From positions 1-64,000 of the forward strand of contig JAGAXM010000019.1 of the NCBI GenBank assembly GCA_017940895.1: 64,000 nt of DNA. Direction: 5' to 3'. The notes beneath the pieces are model-generated. The model made no database searches. It was not told the DNA's origin and worked only from the letters and a program-made list of their open reading frames with translations. The position numbers and the translations under genes are program-made. Of the stretch, positions 1 through 8,215 are shown one piece after another. Within the stretch, counting starts at the first letter, position 1; each line of letters starts with the position of its first letter. This DNA is from Clostridiales bacterium. Lineage in GTDB: Bacteria > Bacillota > Clostridia > Saccharofermentanales > Saccharofermentanaceae.

Positions 1-208
1 AGACGTACTCCATAACCACTGCGGCAGCAAAGAACAAATAAACAAAATCTATTATCAGCTGATGTGTTGGTTATTTTTATCTGACTGATATTGGCGATTT
101 TTGTCCGACGCTGGAGTGGTTAAATATACCCGACGCTAACATAGTCAAGAAATAGTAGACACTCAAACAAGTTAAATAGTCACTTAATCAGAAATATAGA
201 CAGTTAAA

Positions 209-418
209 TTAGTCTTTTATCTCCTCACCATTCAAACGATAGAACTTCTTCTTTCCATCTTCAGTTATTCTCACTTCGTATCCCATTTCTGCCCTTAACG
301 TATTGACCTTGGACAAGATAAGCGCGTCAATGAGTTCATCTTTAGTCATGTTTTCATAAGCGGCTCGCTCGTTACTCAAAACATTGTTGGGTACCTTGGG
401 TTTTCTTTTATTAGGCAC
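209..418 (-). CDS. Small unknown protein, 69 aa
   Basis: I do not recognise this protein. It is short and charged: a basic N-terminus (PNKRKPK) is followed by a predicted helix around residues 24-45 and a short beta-like tail. The GTG start at 418 has a clear GGAGG six bases upstream, which supports real translation. The helix plus GYEV tail loosely recalls the C-terminal part of small transposase helper proteins, but the resemblance is weak and I would not annotate it so. It reads away from the nuclease-like gene at 592. The 208 bases beyond its stop hold no long ORF, only AT-rich sequence with scattered ATAGT-like words. Confidence 0.55.
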   Translation of the reverse strand: MPNKRKPKVPNNVLSNERAAYENMTKDELIDALILSKVNTLRAEMGYEVRITEDGKKKFYRLNGEEIKD

Positions 419-483
419 TTAGCACCTCCGTCTACCAATTGATGAATTGTGTACTTCTACCTTACCACTTCAGAGATCTTGCT

Positions 484-519
484 TTGTCGTTTTTTGTCGA
501 AAATTGTCGGAAATTGTCG
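484..519 (+). promoter_or_regulatory. Four TTGTCG repeats phased at 10 bp
   Basis: TTGTCG occurs at 484-489, 494-499, 504-509 and 514-519, exactly 10 bp apart and so on one face of the helix. The array lies 73 bp upstream of the nuclease-like gene at 592. The stretch TTTTGTCGAAAATTGTCG within it recurs base for base upstream of the paralogous gene at 36771. An operator or element end is likely; the binding protein is unknown. Confidence 0.6.
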
Positions 520-591
520 GAAAATAAGCCGTTGCAGCATGCTAGGATTTGCTTATCGAATAAGTGAAGGAGTCCGCATCAAGTTGCAATT

Positions 592-1377
592 ATGGAAAAA
601 GGACTAATAAGCAAGGAATTCTTCATCGGCAGATTCCTCTATCTCAAGGATCTGCTGGACAACAAAATCCCCAATGTCCGTTACACAACGATGAACGGTC
701 ATGATGCCGTATCGTTTAATGCAGTCAATAAAAAGACCGGTCAAACAATCCGAAGAAGAGTTACAGACAAGAATCCCAAATGGGACAAATACAGCGCCCT
801 TGCTGCTCAAAGAGCCAAGTACGAAGAACAGCTGAATAAACTTCTATCGCTGTGGAAAGATAATTACCGAGGTTCGTTAGAGAAACTCTCTCAAGGTTAT
901 ATGCTCAGACCTAACACTGACAATCCGTACAATACCGAATTCTGGAAGGCTTTAACGGAAGGCTCAAATACCTACCCAAAGAATAAAGAATACACGCACA
1001 ACGGAATCATCATGAGGTCTGTATTAGAAACGGAAGTCGCGGATATTCTCGACCGTATGGGAATAGAATACAAGTACGATACGATGATCAGTGCCGGAGG
1101 CAACAAATCTATATCCCCTGATTTTGCAATGAAGCTTCCCGAATTCAACCGTTGCGGATTCGCAGAAGCAATGGGCGGATTAAGCAACTTCGGTTATATG
1201 AAAGACAATGTCGATAAATACGGCAAATACCTCAACTGCGGTCTGTATCCCAACCGCGATGTAGCAATAATCCCGGGCGATAATGATTACAGACCCGATC
1301 AGTCGACCATTATGAGAATGCTGGCGATTGTTCTGGATTCATTAGCCAGACAATATGTAATAAGAAAGTCTCCTTAA
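592..1377 (+). CDS. PD-(D/E)XK-like nuclease-family protein, paralog 1
   Basis: This 261-aa protein has an N-terminal domain of unknown role (about residues 1-100) and a C-terminal PD-(D/E)XK-like core. The core holds a helix with E146 (RSVLETEV), a PDF motif at 176-178, and E192 in AEAMG. The paralog at 36771 has E, PDF and EFMG at the same spacing, and similarity runs through the whole chain. The usual lysine of the motif is absent; in related nucleases this position can carry other residues, so activity is possible but unproven. A GAAGGAG at 566-572 lies 19 bases before the ATG, which is far, so start choice is uncertain. The gene is one of only three on the plus strand. A 10-bp-phased TTGTCG array precedes it and a palindrome cluster follows its stop by about 20 bases. 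Confidence 0.75.
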   Translation: MEKGLISKEFFIGRFLYLKDLLDNKIPNVRYTTMNGHDAVSFNAVNKKTGQTIRRRVTDKNPKWDKYSALAAQRAKYEEQLNKLLSLWKDNYRGSLEKLSQGYMLRPNTDNPYNTEFWKALTEGSNTYPKNKEYTHNGIIMRSVLETEVADILDRMGIEYKYDTMISAGGNKSISPDFAMKLPEFNRCGFAEAMGGLSNFGYMKDNVDKYGKYLNCGLYPNRDVAIIPGDNDYRPDQSTIMRMLAIVLDSLARQYVIRKSP

Positions 1378-1394
1378 ACATCAGATAGGCATTC

Positions 1395-1490
1395 CAGAGA
1401 CAAAATCCAACAACAGTCTCCAATTTTGTCTCTGAGAGTTCCACAGAGACAAAACCGGAGACAAAAATCAACTTTTGTCTCCGGTTTCTC
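1395..1490. repeat. Double palindrome cluster A, module GAGACAAAA
   Basis: The module GAGACAAAA lies forward at 1397, 1446 and 1458. It lies inverted (TTTTGTCTC) at 1424 and 1473, with degenerate inverted copies at 1412 and 1485. Neighbouring modules start 12 bp apart and the two blocks are offset by 49 bp. Perfect stems result: CAGAGACAAAAT (1395-1406) with 1423-1434, and CCGGAGACAAAA (1455-1466) with 1473-1484. It sits between the converging ends of the nuclease-like gene and the membrane protein, so it could also act as a two-way terminator. Bases 1425-1463 are nearly identical to 22531-22569. Confidence 0.85.
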
Positions 1491-1552
1491 TACTTCAATC
1501 AACCTATCAGCTCCCTAGTCGGCAAATCTCCAACCCGCAAGCCCTCTAACCC

Positions 1553-2716
1553 TCAGAACGTACCGCTAATATACCCGTACGCCAGTACATTCCCGTACTC
1601 AGCCGGATCGCCGCGGCGGGTGACATTGAGGACGTCGTAGTATAAGTCCATCGGTCTGTATTGCGAATCGTTATACATATCAATCTCCCAATCACTGTCA
1701 GGCTTACCCGCCAGCGCATAAACACTGATGGAATAAACATGAGGCTCGCGATCTTCACCATACTCAAGTCCGATATATGTACCTGCATCCGAACCCGCCT
1801 CGAGAGAAGTAGTATGCAGATCATCAACATACCAATGCTCAGTCCCGTAAAGCGACTCATCGACCATATAGATCACATAATACTGGGCGCCTTCGACCTC
1901 CGAGAATTCGATCTGCGGCGCACGTTCCTCCAGATCAAACGACCACTCGCCGTTAACCAGATCAGAAGAACTGACCTCCATAGTCGCCCCGGCAATATAC
2001 TGATCCGGGAACTTATCATAAGAACTGTTGCGCGACCTGTAGATATAACGCGTCATCGAATTCGCCATTATGAGACCGAATCCGCCGATCAGGCACAGGA
2101 TTACCAGTACAAAGACTGCAGTAAAGAGATTAATACGGGGCTTACGGTTATCACCGGGCACCCGACCGTCAACATCATCAATATACTTCTGCCTGTTACT
2201 CTGTCTAAGGAAGATAAAGAACCCTATCACAAACACTGACTGATACAACAGAAGCAGAACCAGCAGCACGATATAATCGCTCTCATATGCATGCCACTTA
2301 TACCAGAAGGCAAGATCCCCGAACAGCATCAGAAGAAATGCACAACCATAAAGAATAGCCGCGATCTTACTGTCAGATGCATGACGGTTAGTCTTAGGTC
2401 TGTTAACAGAAACAACCGGAGCCGGCAACTCATTAGATTCACCCGAATCCCCGCTCTCCTTCAGTCTCTTAAGATAGATCGACGCCCTTGCATATATAAA
2501 TCCTGTCACAAGCATCATCGGCACAGCCACGAACTCAAGGACCACCGTAAACATAACCATATACGGCTGAATCTTAAACCGGGCTCCTCCGTTTACTTCA
2601 ATAAAAACGGCCAAAAACTCGAGCAACAAAAACAAAACGAACAGCCCGAGCGAGAAGAAGAACAAACGCCTATATTTACGCTTAGCGGACTCATCATATT
2701 TTGCAGGATTGCTCAT
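1553..2716 (-). CDS. Unknown membrane protein with extracytoplasmic C-terminus
   Basis: I do not recognise the family. The 387-aa protein has five predicted membrane segments in its first 235 residues. A linker between segments two and three is rich in S, E and P. A C-terminal domain of about 150 residues follows with many Y, D and E and no cysteines, probably outside the cell. The start at 2716 is preferred over an upstream in-frame start because GGGGGGTG precedes it. A near-consensus promoter (2754-2782) drives it as a single gene. It ends about 60 bp from the palindrome cluster at 1395-1490, in convergent arrangement. Confidence 0.6.
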   Translation of the reverse strand: MSNPAKYDESAKRKYRRLFFFSLGLFVLFLLLEFLAVFIEVNGGARFKIQPYMVMFTVVLEFVAVPMMLVTGFIYARASIYLKRLKESGDSGESNELPAPVVSVNRPKTNRHASDSKIAAILYGCAFLLMLFGDLAFWYKWHAYESDYIVLLVLLLLYQSVFVIGFFIFLRQSNRQKYIDDVDGRVPGDNRKPRINLFTAVFVLVILCLIGGFGLIMANSMTRYIYRSRNSSYDKFPDQYIAGATMEVSSSDLVNGEWSFDLEERAPQIEFSEVEGAQYYVIYMVDESLYGTEHWYVDDLHTTSLEAGSDAGTYIGLEYGEDREPHVYSISVYALAGKPDSDWEIDMYNDSQYRPMDLYYDVLNVTRRGDPAEYGNVLAYGYISGTF

Positions 2717-2753
2717 AAAGACACCCCCCGGACAAGATTCATATTCTGAGGAT

Positions 2754-2782
2754 ATAATAGCAAACCAACAAACGAATTTCAA
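2754..2782 (-). promoter_or_regulatory. Promoter of the membrane protein gene
   Basis: On the minus strand, TTGAAA (2782-2777) and TATTAT (2759-2754) are separated by 17 bp, a good vegetative sigma-A type match, about 40 bp upstream of the start at 2716. Confidence 0.6.
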
Positions 2783-2809
2783 CACAAATTTATTGTTATT
2801 CGATATATT

Positions 2810-4555
2810 TTAATTATCTTTCAATACAAGAAGCATCGCATCCTCAGCAGGTAGCGGGCGACCCCAGACGAATCCCTGGATATAATCGCAGCCGATCTCC
2901 TTAAGCGTATCGACCTGATCGTCAGACTCGACACCCTCTGAGATAACCTTGAGATTAAGGATATGTCCGATCGATACGATCATCGAGACATACTGCTTAT
3001 TCGACTCCGTATTATTCATTACATCGATGAACGACTTATCTATCTTGAGGATATCCGAAGGCAGATTATTCAGATAAGACAATGACGAATAACCTGTTCC
3101 GAAGTCGTCGATTGCGATTTTGATACCCATAGCCTTAAGCTTGCTGATCGTATTACGTGCCTTGTCCGTCGAGTCGATCATGATGGACTCTGTGATCTCG
3201 ATCTCGATAAAATGTGCAGGCACTCCGTACTTCTCGAGCATATTACGCACTTCTTCGATGAAGTTGTTCTTCATCAGGTGACGCACGGATACGTTAACAC
3301 ACATGGTGATATTGGACAGGGTCTCGTTCATTACGCGACTTACGAACTCGACAGCCAATTCGAACACACGTGAATCGATCTGATCAACAAGACCCGTCTT
3401 CTCAGCTACAGGGATAAACTCACCGGGGCTGATCATCGTGCCGTCCTCATCCTTAAGACGTGCAAGAGCCTCGAAGCCTCTTAAGCGGTGCGAGATATCG
3501 TACTGCGGCTGGAGATTAAATGTGATCGTATTATTCTCAAGGGCTCTGCGGATTATACGCTCGACTTCCATCGACCTTACATCTTTGATCGCATCGGGAT
3601 CGTAACGCATAATGAAGTTCTCACCCTTCTTGCCTGCAGCATGCATAGCTGCATTGGCACCCGAGATGATCGCATTGCTGGTCATGGCATCAGTGGGATA
3701 CTCGGCGAAGCCGAAGTTCGCGGTCATGAAATAGTCGCACTCTTCGATCGTTATAACTCTCTCGAGTTCGTCCTTATACTTATGTACGCTTCTCTTGATC
3801 TGACCTACATCATTGTAACCTCTGATGATCAGTGCATACTCATCACCGCCAAGACGTGCCACAAAGTCCTTGGTCTCCGTCTTATCGGACTCGGCCAAGT
3901 CTCTCCAGCGGTTCGCGATCTCGATCAGGACCTTATCTCCGAAATCGTGACCCATCGTATCGTTGATCGTCTTGAAGTTATTGATATCTATCGACAGGAA
4001 TGCGAATCTCTCCTGGTCTCTGATAAGCTTCTCTATCAGCTCACTCACGGCAAAACGGTTCGGCAGATCCGTCAGTCGGTCCGTTATCGCCTGACTTGTG
4101 ATCCTCTGCTGGAATCTCATATTCTTCTTATTCATGAAGTAGATGACCGTAACGGCTACAAGCGTAAACAGATTCGTGAACAGACCTGCGACGACACTTG
4201 TGTTACCGGCTTTAACGAACTGAATGACCATCGAAGGGAGCTGATAAGCAACGAGAATAACAACCGTCGTAATGTATCCGCTCTTCTTGAACAGGATAAC
4301 CAGGAACATCAATGCGAGATTCGCAATTGACGTCAATACACCCGCGAATGAGCTGAACGGTACGCTTCTTACGACTCCGCCGACCAGTGTGACGTTGATC
4401 ACGCCGGGATTAGTCGCTACATACCTCGTAAAGAACGACGGTATGATATAAATAAGCAGCAACAGAACAAACGCGCTCCACGGGACTTTATTCCCGATAG
4501 TGATATCGCGGAGGGTACGGTCCATCCCCTGATTTTTCTTATAATCCTTAGTCAC
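2810..4555 (-). CDS. Membrane GGDEF-EAL cyclic-di-GMP protein
   Basis: The 581-aa protein has four to five N-terminal membrane segments (about residues 25-140), a GGDEF domain and a C-terminal EAL domain. The cyclase signature reads GGDEY near residue 232, a conservative change that may keep activity. No RxxD inhibition site precedes it. The phosphodiesterase part looks complete: EAL near 359, NVSVRHL, EITES, DDFGTGYSSLSYL, KIDKSF and SEGVE. Breakdown of cyclic-di-GMP is therefore the likelier main activity. It is the last gene of a five-gene operon, 27 bp behind the GGDEF gene. Confidence 0.9.
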   Translation of the reverse strand: MTKDYKKNQGMDRTLRDITIGNKVPWSAFVLLLLIYIIPSFFTRYVATNPGVINVTLVGGVVRSVPFSSFAGVLTSIANLALMFLVILFKKSGYITTVVILVAYQLPSMVIQFVKAGNTSVVAGLFTNLFTLVAVTVIYFMNKKNMRFQQRITSQAITDRLTDLPNRFAVSELIEKLIRDQERFAFLSIDINNFKTINDTMGHDFGDKVLIEIANRWRDLAESDKTETKDFVARLGGDEYALIIRGYNDVGQIKRSVHKYKDELERVITIEECDYFMTANFGFAEYPTDAMTSNAIISGANAAMHAAGKKGENFIMRYDPDAIKDVRSMEVERIIRRALENNTITFNLQPQYDISHRLRGFEALARLKDEDGTMISPGEFIPVAEKTGLVDQIDSRVFELAVEFVSRVMNETLSNITMCVNVSVRHLMKNNFIEEVRNMLEKYGVPAHFIEIEITESIMIDSTDKARNTISKLKAMGIKIAIDDFGTGYSSLSYLNNLPSDILKIDKSFIDVMNNTESNKQYVSMIVSIGHILNLKVISEGVESDDQVDTLKEIGCDYIQGFVWGRPLPAEDAMLLVLKDN

Positions 4556-4582
4556 TCTATCAACCCCAATCTACTAACTGTA

Positions 4583-5827
4583 TTATCTCGCGTCGGGATC
4601 GTCGCCTCGGCTGATCTTGATCGCACGCTTATCCGCGTACATCAGCTTGTCTGCCTCTTCCAATATCTGATCGATATCGTAAGGCTTCTTTCCCGTCTTG
4701 ATACCGCATGCGATAACGCACTCGATACCGTCAGCATTCTTATTTATCTCGGCGAGAGCATCCCGCCATCTGCGCTCTATCCTCTCGGCCTTAGCCTCAT
4801 CCGCGTCGGCTGCGATCAGCATGAACTCATCGCCTCCGAGTCTGAACGCGTATGTATCCTCTCCGTCCGCGACAGCCTTCAACGAATCCGCCGCCATGCG
4901 AAGCAATGTGTTTCCCGCCTCGTGACCCATCGTATCGTTAACGCGCTTCAAGTAATTAACGTCCAGGTTAAAGACTGTGATGCAGTCGCATGTCCTGAAC
5001 TTGCCGTTCATGAGTGCGCTGTACTTTGCCTTGTTATAAAGTCCCGTCAGGTGGTCGTGCTCGCTCTCGTAGACGACCTTGTCACGCAACAGCGCGTTCT
5101 CGATAAACAGCTTAAACATCGAGAAATACATCGAATACATTCTGTCGTCGTCCTTCTCGGTCTTCGGCAGCGCGACGTAAAGTCCGTAGAGATCGCCGCT
5201 TATAGTGCAACCCTTGGTAAAGCACATGAAATCGCCGCGGAATCCCGGAAGCTCGCAGGTCTTACCCGGCACATGCTTCTCGGAGAACACGTCGAACTTT
5301 AACTCCGGCATTCTCTTCTTAACGACCTTCTGCATGTCCTTCGCATAGACATATCTTCTAAGTTCATCCGTGGTCCTGTCCACATACAGTACCGCGCACT
5401 CCGCCTGCAGATTCTTAACTACGATAGGCAGACAGTGCGTCAGCTGATCCGACAGTATCGACATCAGATCCGCCTGGCACGTCGACAGCGTCCTCCACAT
5501 ACGCGAGTAGGACGACAGGTCGTGGAATATATTCGCGAAGTCAGAGACATCATATACCTGATGAACGAGATAACTCTCATTCCCGTCGCGGATCTCCTTC
5601 GTGCGCACCCTGTAGTACAGGCCGTTGCCCTTCTCGGCAATCTCCCATTCGATGTCGAGATCCTCCGTGGGATCATCATGGTACAGCTTCGACCAGCGGT
5701 TCCACTGGTCCTCGCCTATAAGCAGCGAGCCCTTACAATACAGTATCTTCCATGACGTATCGGTGATCAGATAATTACCGATCGCCGACTCGAAATATCT
5801 TTGCAGGATCCTGTCGTAATTAGCCAT
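4583..5827 (-). CDS. Diguanylate cyclase with PAS/GAF-like sensor part
   Basis: This soluble 414-aa protein would make cyclic-di-GMP from two GTP. The C-terminal GGDEF domain is intact: DHLTGLYNK, then NDTMGHEAGN and RLGGDEF near residue 327. No RxxD inhibition site is visible. The first 240 residues contain no membrane segment and resemble a PAS-like fold (about 1-100) followed by a GAF-like region with several cysteines, suggesting a cytoplasmic sensor. I chose the start at 5827, which has GGGAGAAGG just upstream; an earlier in-frame ATG at 5851 would overlap the gene before it. The gap to the HD-GYP gene is 17 bp, so both share a transcript. Confidence 0.85.
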   Translation of the reverse strand: MANYDRILQRYFESAIGNYLITDTSWKILYCKGSLLIGEDQWNRWSKLYHDDPTEDLDIEWEIAEKGNGLYYRVRTKEIRDGNESYLVHQVYDVSDFANIFHDLSSYSRMWRTLSTCQADLMSILSDQLTHCLPIVVKNLQAECAVLYVDRTTDELRRYVYAKDMQKVVKKRMPELKFDVFSEKHVPGKTCELPGFRGDFMCFTKGCTISGDLYGLYVALPKTEKDDDRMYSMYFSMFKLFIENALLRDKVVYESEHDHLTGLYNKAKYSALMNGKFRTCDCITVFNLDVNYLKRVNDTMGHEAGNTLLRMAADSLKAVADGEDTYAFRLGGDEFMLIAADADEAKAERIERRWRDALAEINKNADGIECVIACGIKTGKKPYDIDQILEEADKLMYADKRAIKISRGDDPDAR

Positions 5828-5844
5828 ACCCTTCTCCCTTTTCC

Positions 5845-8211
5845 TTACCATTCATACAGCGCTCTGATATCCATGATCGCGCACTGGTCGCCCGTCAAAG
5901 CGGCATATATCTGATCCGTCCCCTTGGGCACAGATGTGATGTTCTTTATCTCTATTCCGCAATTCTGAGTCACCATGCGGACTTTGTTACGACGCCTTAT
6001 AAGAAGCACTTCGCTCTCGTAGCCGTTGCGGTTATTCTGCTTCCATGCATCCCATCCCGGGAACGTCTCGCCCCTTGATACAGTCAACTCATTCTCAGCC
6101 GTCTCATCGTCCGTAACGTCCTCGCCGTCGAGCCTGATGCACGCGAGCTCCCTGTAATTCTTACCCGGGTACTTGCCGTCGTCAGACGTATAGAGCAGCA
6201 CATACGGACAGTTGGATACAAGATACGACGCCGGCAGGCTCTTCGTATGGAACACGAGTCTTACGCCGTCAAATACAGGCACACCCTCAGTCGTCGCACT
6301 TCTCTTGGAATCAGCCTGGATATTAGGCACATCTCCGTCTGCAAGATTGATGATATTGATCTCCTTGGCGATACGCGGGATGTACTCCTCCGTGATCTCC
6401 TTCTGTGTCTCCTCGACACTGATGCGAGACACAGTGCAGTTCTCGCCGGTAAAGCCAATGAACGCATTTCTCGACGTGTCGGGCAGCGCCATGATCGCGG
6501 TGATCTTAAGCCCTTGAGCCTTGATCTTGATCTGCGAGTGATCCTTATACTTACATGCGACCACCTCAAAGTGAACCGGCTTGCCGTCGAACTTCAATTC
6601 ACCCTCGACATCGACTGTCATGGCGCGCGCCTTGGTGCTTATATACTTGCCGTCGAACCACAGCTCGCCGAACTCAAGATATTTCATCGCCTTGATCGTA
6701 CGTTCATTCGTCTGCACGCATCCGTCGATCGAATCAAACAATACGAATGCCGGCAGGGAATTCTTCGGCTCCGCATCCCCGGCGGGTACCCAGTCGAACG
6801 AGATCTTAACGATATTTCTTGTAAGCTTGATTCCGTCGAATACCTTGTGCTTATACTCGCGGAACTCGGTCCTCTTAACCTGCGACAGGTCGAATACGAC
6901 CTTCTCTTCCTCGACCACCTCGGTCGCGGGTCTCATCGTGAACTCGGTATCCTCGTCGATCATCTTGATCATGATCTGTGAATAAACGGGATCGAACTGC
7001 TTGTTCGCCCCTCTTACCATAGCCTCACGCACCTTGCCCTGAGGCTGCGGTTCGTTCATATCCGTCTCGGATGTAAGATTATCGTATTCGTCTGCGACCG
7101 CGACGATCCTCGCATACAGCGGGATGTCGTTGCCGATAAGCCCCTCGGGGTAACCGTTGCCGTCGTATCTTTCATGGTGATACTTCGCGACTGTCGCAAG
7201 GAACGGGAAGTCTTTAACCGCGCTTAAGATCTCGCCGCCATGGGTCGTATGTTTCTTAATCTCTTCAGGATCCTTACGACCAATACCGATAAGTCCGATA
7301 TCGTGAAGCAGAGCCGCATAATAGACCTCGTGGCACTGCTCTTCATTAAGTCCCGCGCGTCTGGCGAGCATCTTCGAATAGTTCGCGACTCTTACAGAGT
7401 GACCTCTCGCCTCATAGTCTGTCGAATCTACCGCACTCGAGATAGTCTTGATGATCTGCTCGAGGGCGTGGTCGATCTTCTTGACTTCCTTATTGGCGTT
7501 ATCAATCTCCTTATGCGCCTCTTTATCGAGAGTCTCGTTCATCTCGTTGATGACGAATACATAAAGCACGATAGACATAGTGGCCGCCGCGACATTGATA
7601 AGAGACAGACCGTAAAGCTTAAGCTGAACGAGTGAAGCCGCTAGGGGCACAACATAGAACATCAGCAAAGGCAGACGTATCTTGCGGCCGAGCTGCCCGT
7701 AATACTGGATGATAAGCGACAGATGCAGAAGGAATATCGCCGTAGGTATCGCGTACGCGACCGGATACAGAGGTCCCCTGCTGTACACATTATTCGCGTC
7801 GAACGAATAGTACATTCCCGTGAACTGCGAGATGATGATAAGAAGCCAGCCGACACTTACAAGACCTTCGGCAATCTGCAGCCTGTGCGGTCTGGCGACC
7901 TTGAGCGTATTCGCGAACAGATCCGTTATATAGATATTTATCGCGTGCAGGAAATTCAGTATCAGCATGAATACCGCTAGGTTACTTATGCGCACTACCC
8001 AGAATCCGAGAAAACTCTCATTACCGCTGTAGATATACGCGAACCTGTCGAACAGCATCAGAAGTGACGATGCCACCTGAAGATAGATCATCGCGTACTT
8101 ACGCTTCTTAGGCAGCGTCTTGTTAAGCCATGCAAGAAGCGCTATTACCGCACATATACTCGACAGGGCGAGCATGATATCCAATTGCCAAATCTTTAAG
8201 AATTCGATCAT
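5845..8211 (-). CDS. Membrane HD-GYP protein with duplicated C-terminal domain
   Basis: This 788-aa protein has seven predicted N-terminal membrane segments (about residues 10-225), a short coiled linker and an HD-GYP domain. HD-GYP enzymes hydrolyse cyclic-di-GMP. Key residues are visible: H271, HD at 303-304, HH at 345-346 and GYP at 353-355. The C-terminal 330 residues are unusual. They form two beta-rich repeats that both open with VFDG(I/V)(K/R)L (about 455 and 640) and close with a TG(E/D)xC motif (about 605 and 775), perhaps a ligand-binding jelly-roll fold attached in the cytoplasm. It follows the hybrid kinase gene by four bases, in the same operon. Confidence 0.85.
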   Translation of the reverse strand: MIEFLKIWQLDIMLALSSICAVIALLAWLNKTLPKKRKYAMIYLQVASSLLMLFDRFAYIYSGNESFLGFWVVRISNLAVFMLILNFLHAINIYITDLFANTLKVARPHRLQIAEGLVSVGWLLIIISQFTGMYYSFDANNVYSRGPLYPVAYAIPTAIFLLHLSLIIQYYGQLGRKIRLPLLMFYVVPLAASLVQLKLYGLSLINVAAATMSIVLYVFVINEMNETLDKEAHKEIDNANKEVKKIDHALEQIIKTISSAVDSTDYEARGHSVRVANYSKMLARRAGLNEEQCHEVYYAALLHDIGLIGIGRKDPEEIKKHTTHGGEILSAVKDFPFLATVAKYHHERYDGNGYPEGLIGNDIPLYARIVAVADEYDNLTSETDMNEPQPQGKVREAMVRGANKQFDPVYSQIMIKMIDEDTEFTMRPATEVVEEEKVVFDLSQVKRTEFREYKHKVFDGIKLTRNIVKISFDWVPAGDAEPKNSLPAFVLFDSIDGCVQTNERTIKAMKYLEFGELWFDGKYISTKARAMTVDVEGELKFDGKPVHFEVVACKYKDHSQIKIKAQGLKITAIMALPDTSRNAFIGFTGENCTVSRISVEETQKEITEEYIPRIAKEINIINLADGDVPNIQADSKRSATTEGVPVFDGVRLVFHTKSLPASYLVSNCPYVLLYTSDDGKYPGKNYRELACIRLDGEDVTDDETAENELTVSRGETFPGWDAWKQNNRNGYESEVLLIRRRNKVRMVTQNCGIEIKNITSVPKGTDQIYAALTGDQCAIMDIRALYEW

Positions 8212-8215
8212 ATGC

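Noticed and set aside
209..418. IS3-type transposase helper ORF
   Set aside because: Only a vague helix similarity; no transposase core or terminal inverted repeats in bases 1-208.
1395..1490. Cluster A as an ordinary terminator only
   Set aside because: Terminator function is possible, but simple terminators do not explain the 12-bp module step, the second copy at 22503 or the shared geometry with clusters C and D.
1661..2749. Plus-strand ORFs opposite the membrane protein gene
   Set aside because: They mirror the codon pattern of the minus-strand gene, have no ribosome binding sites and no recognisable domains. The same holds for other long plus-strand frames opposite real genes.
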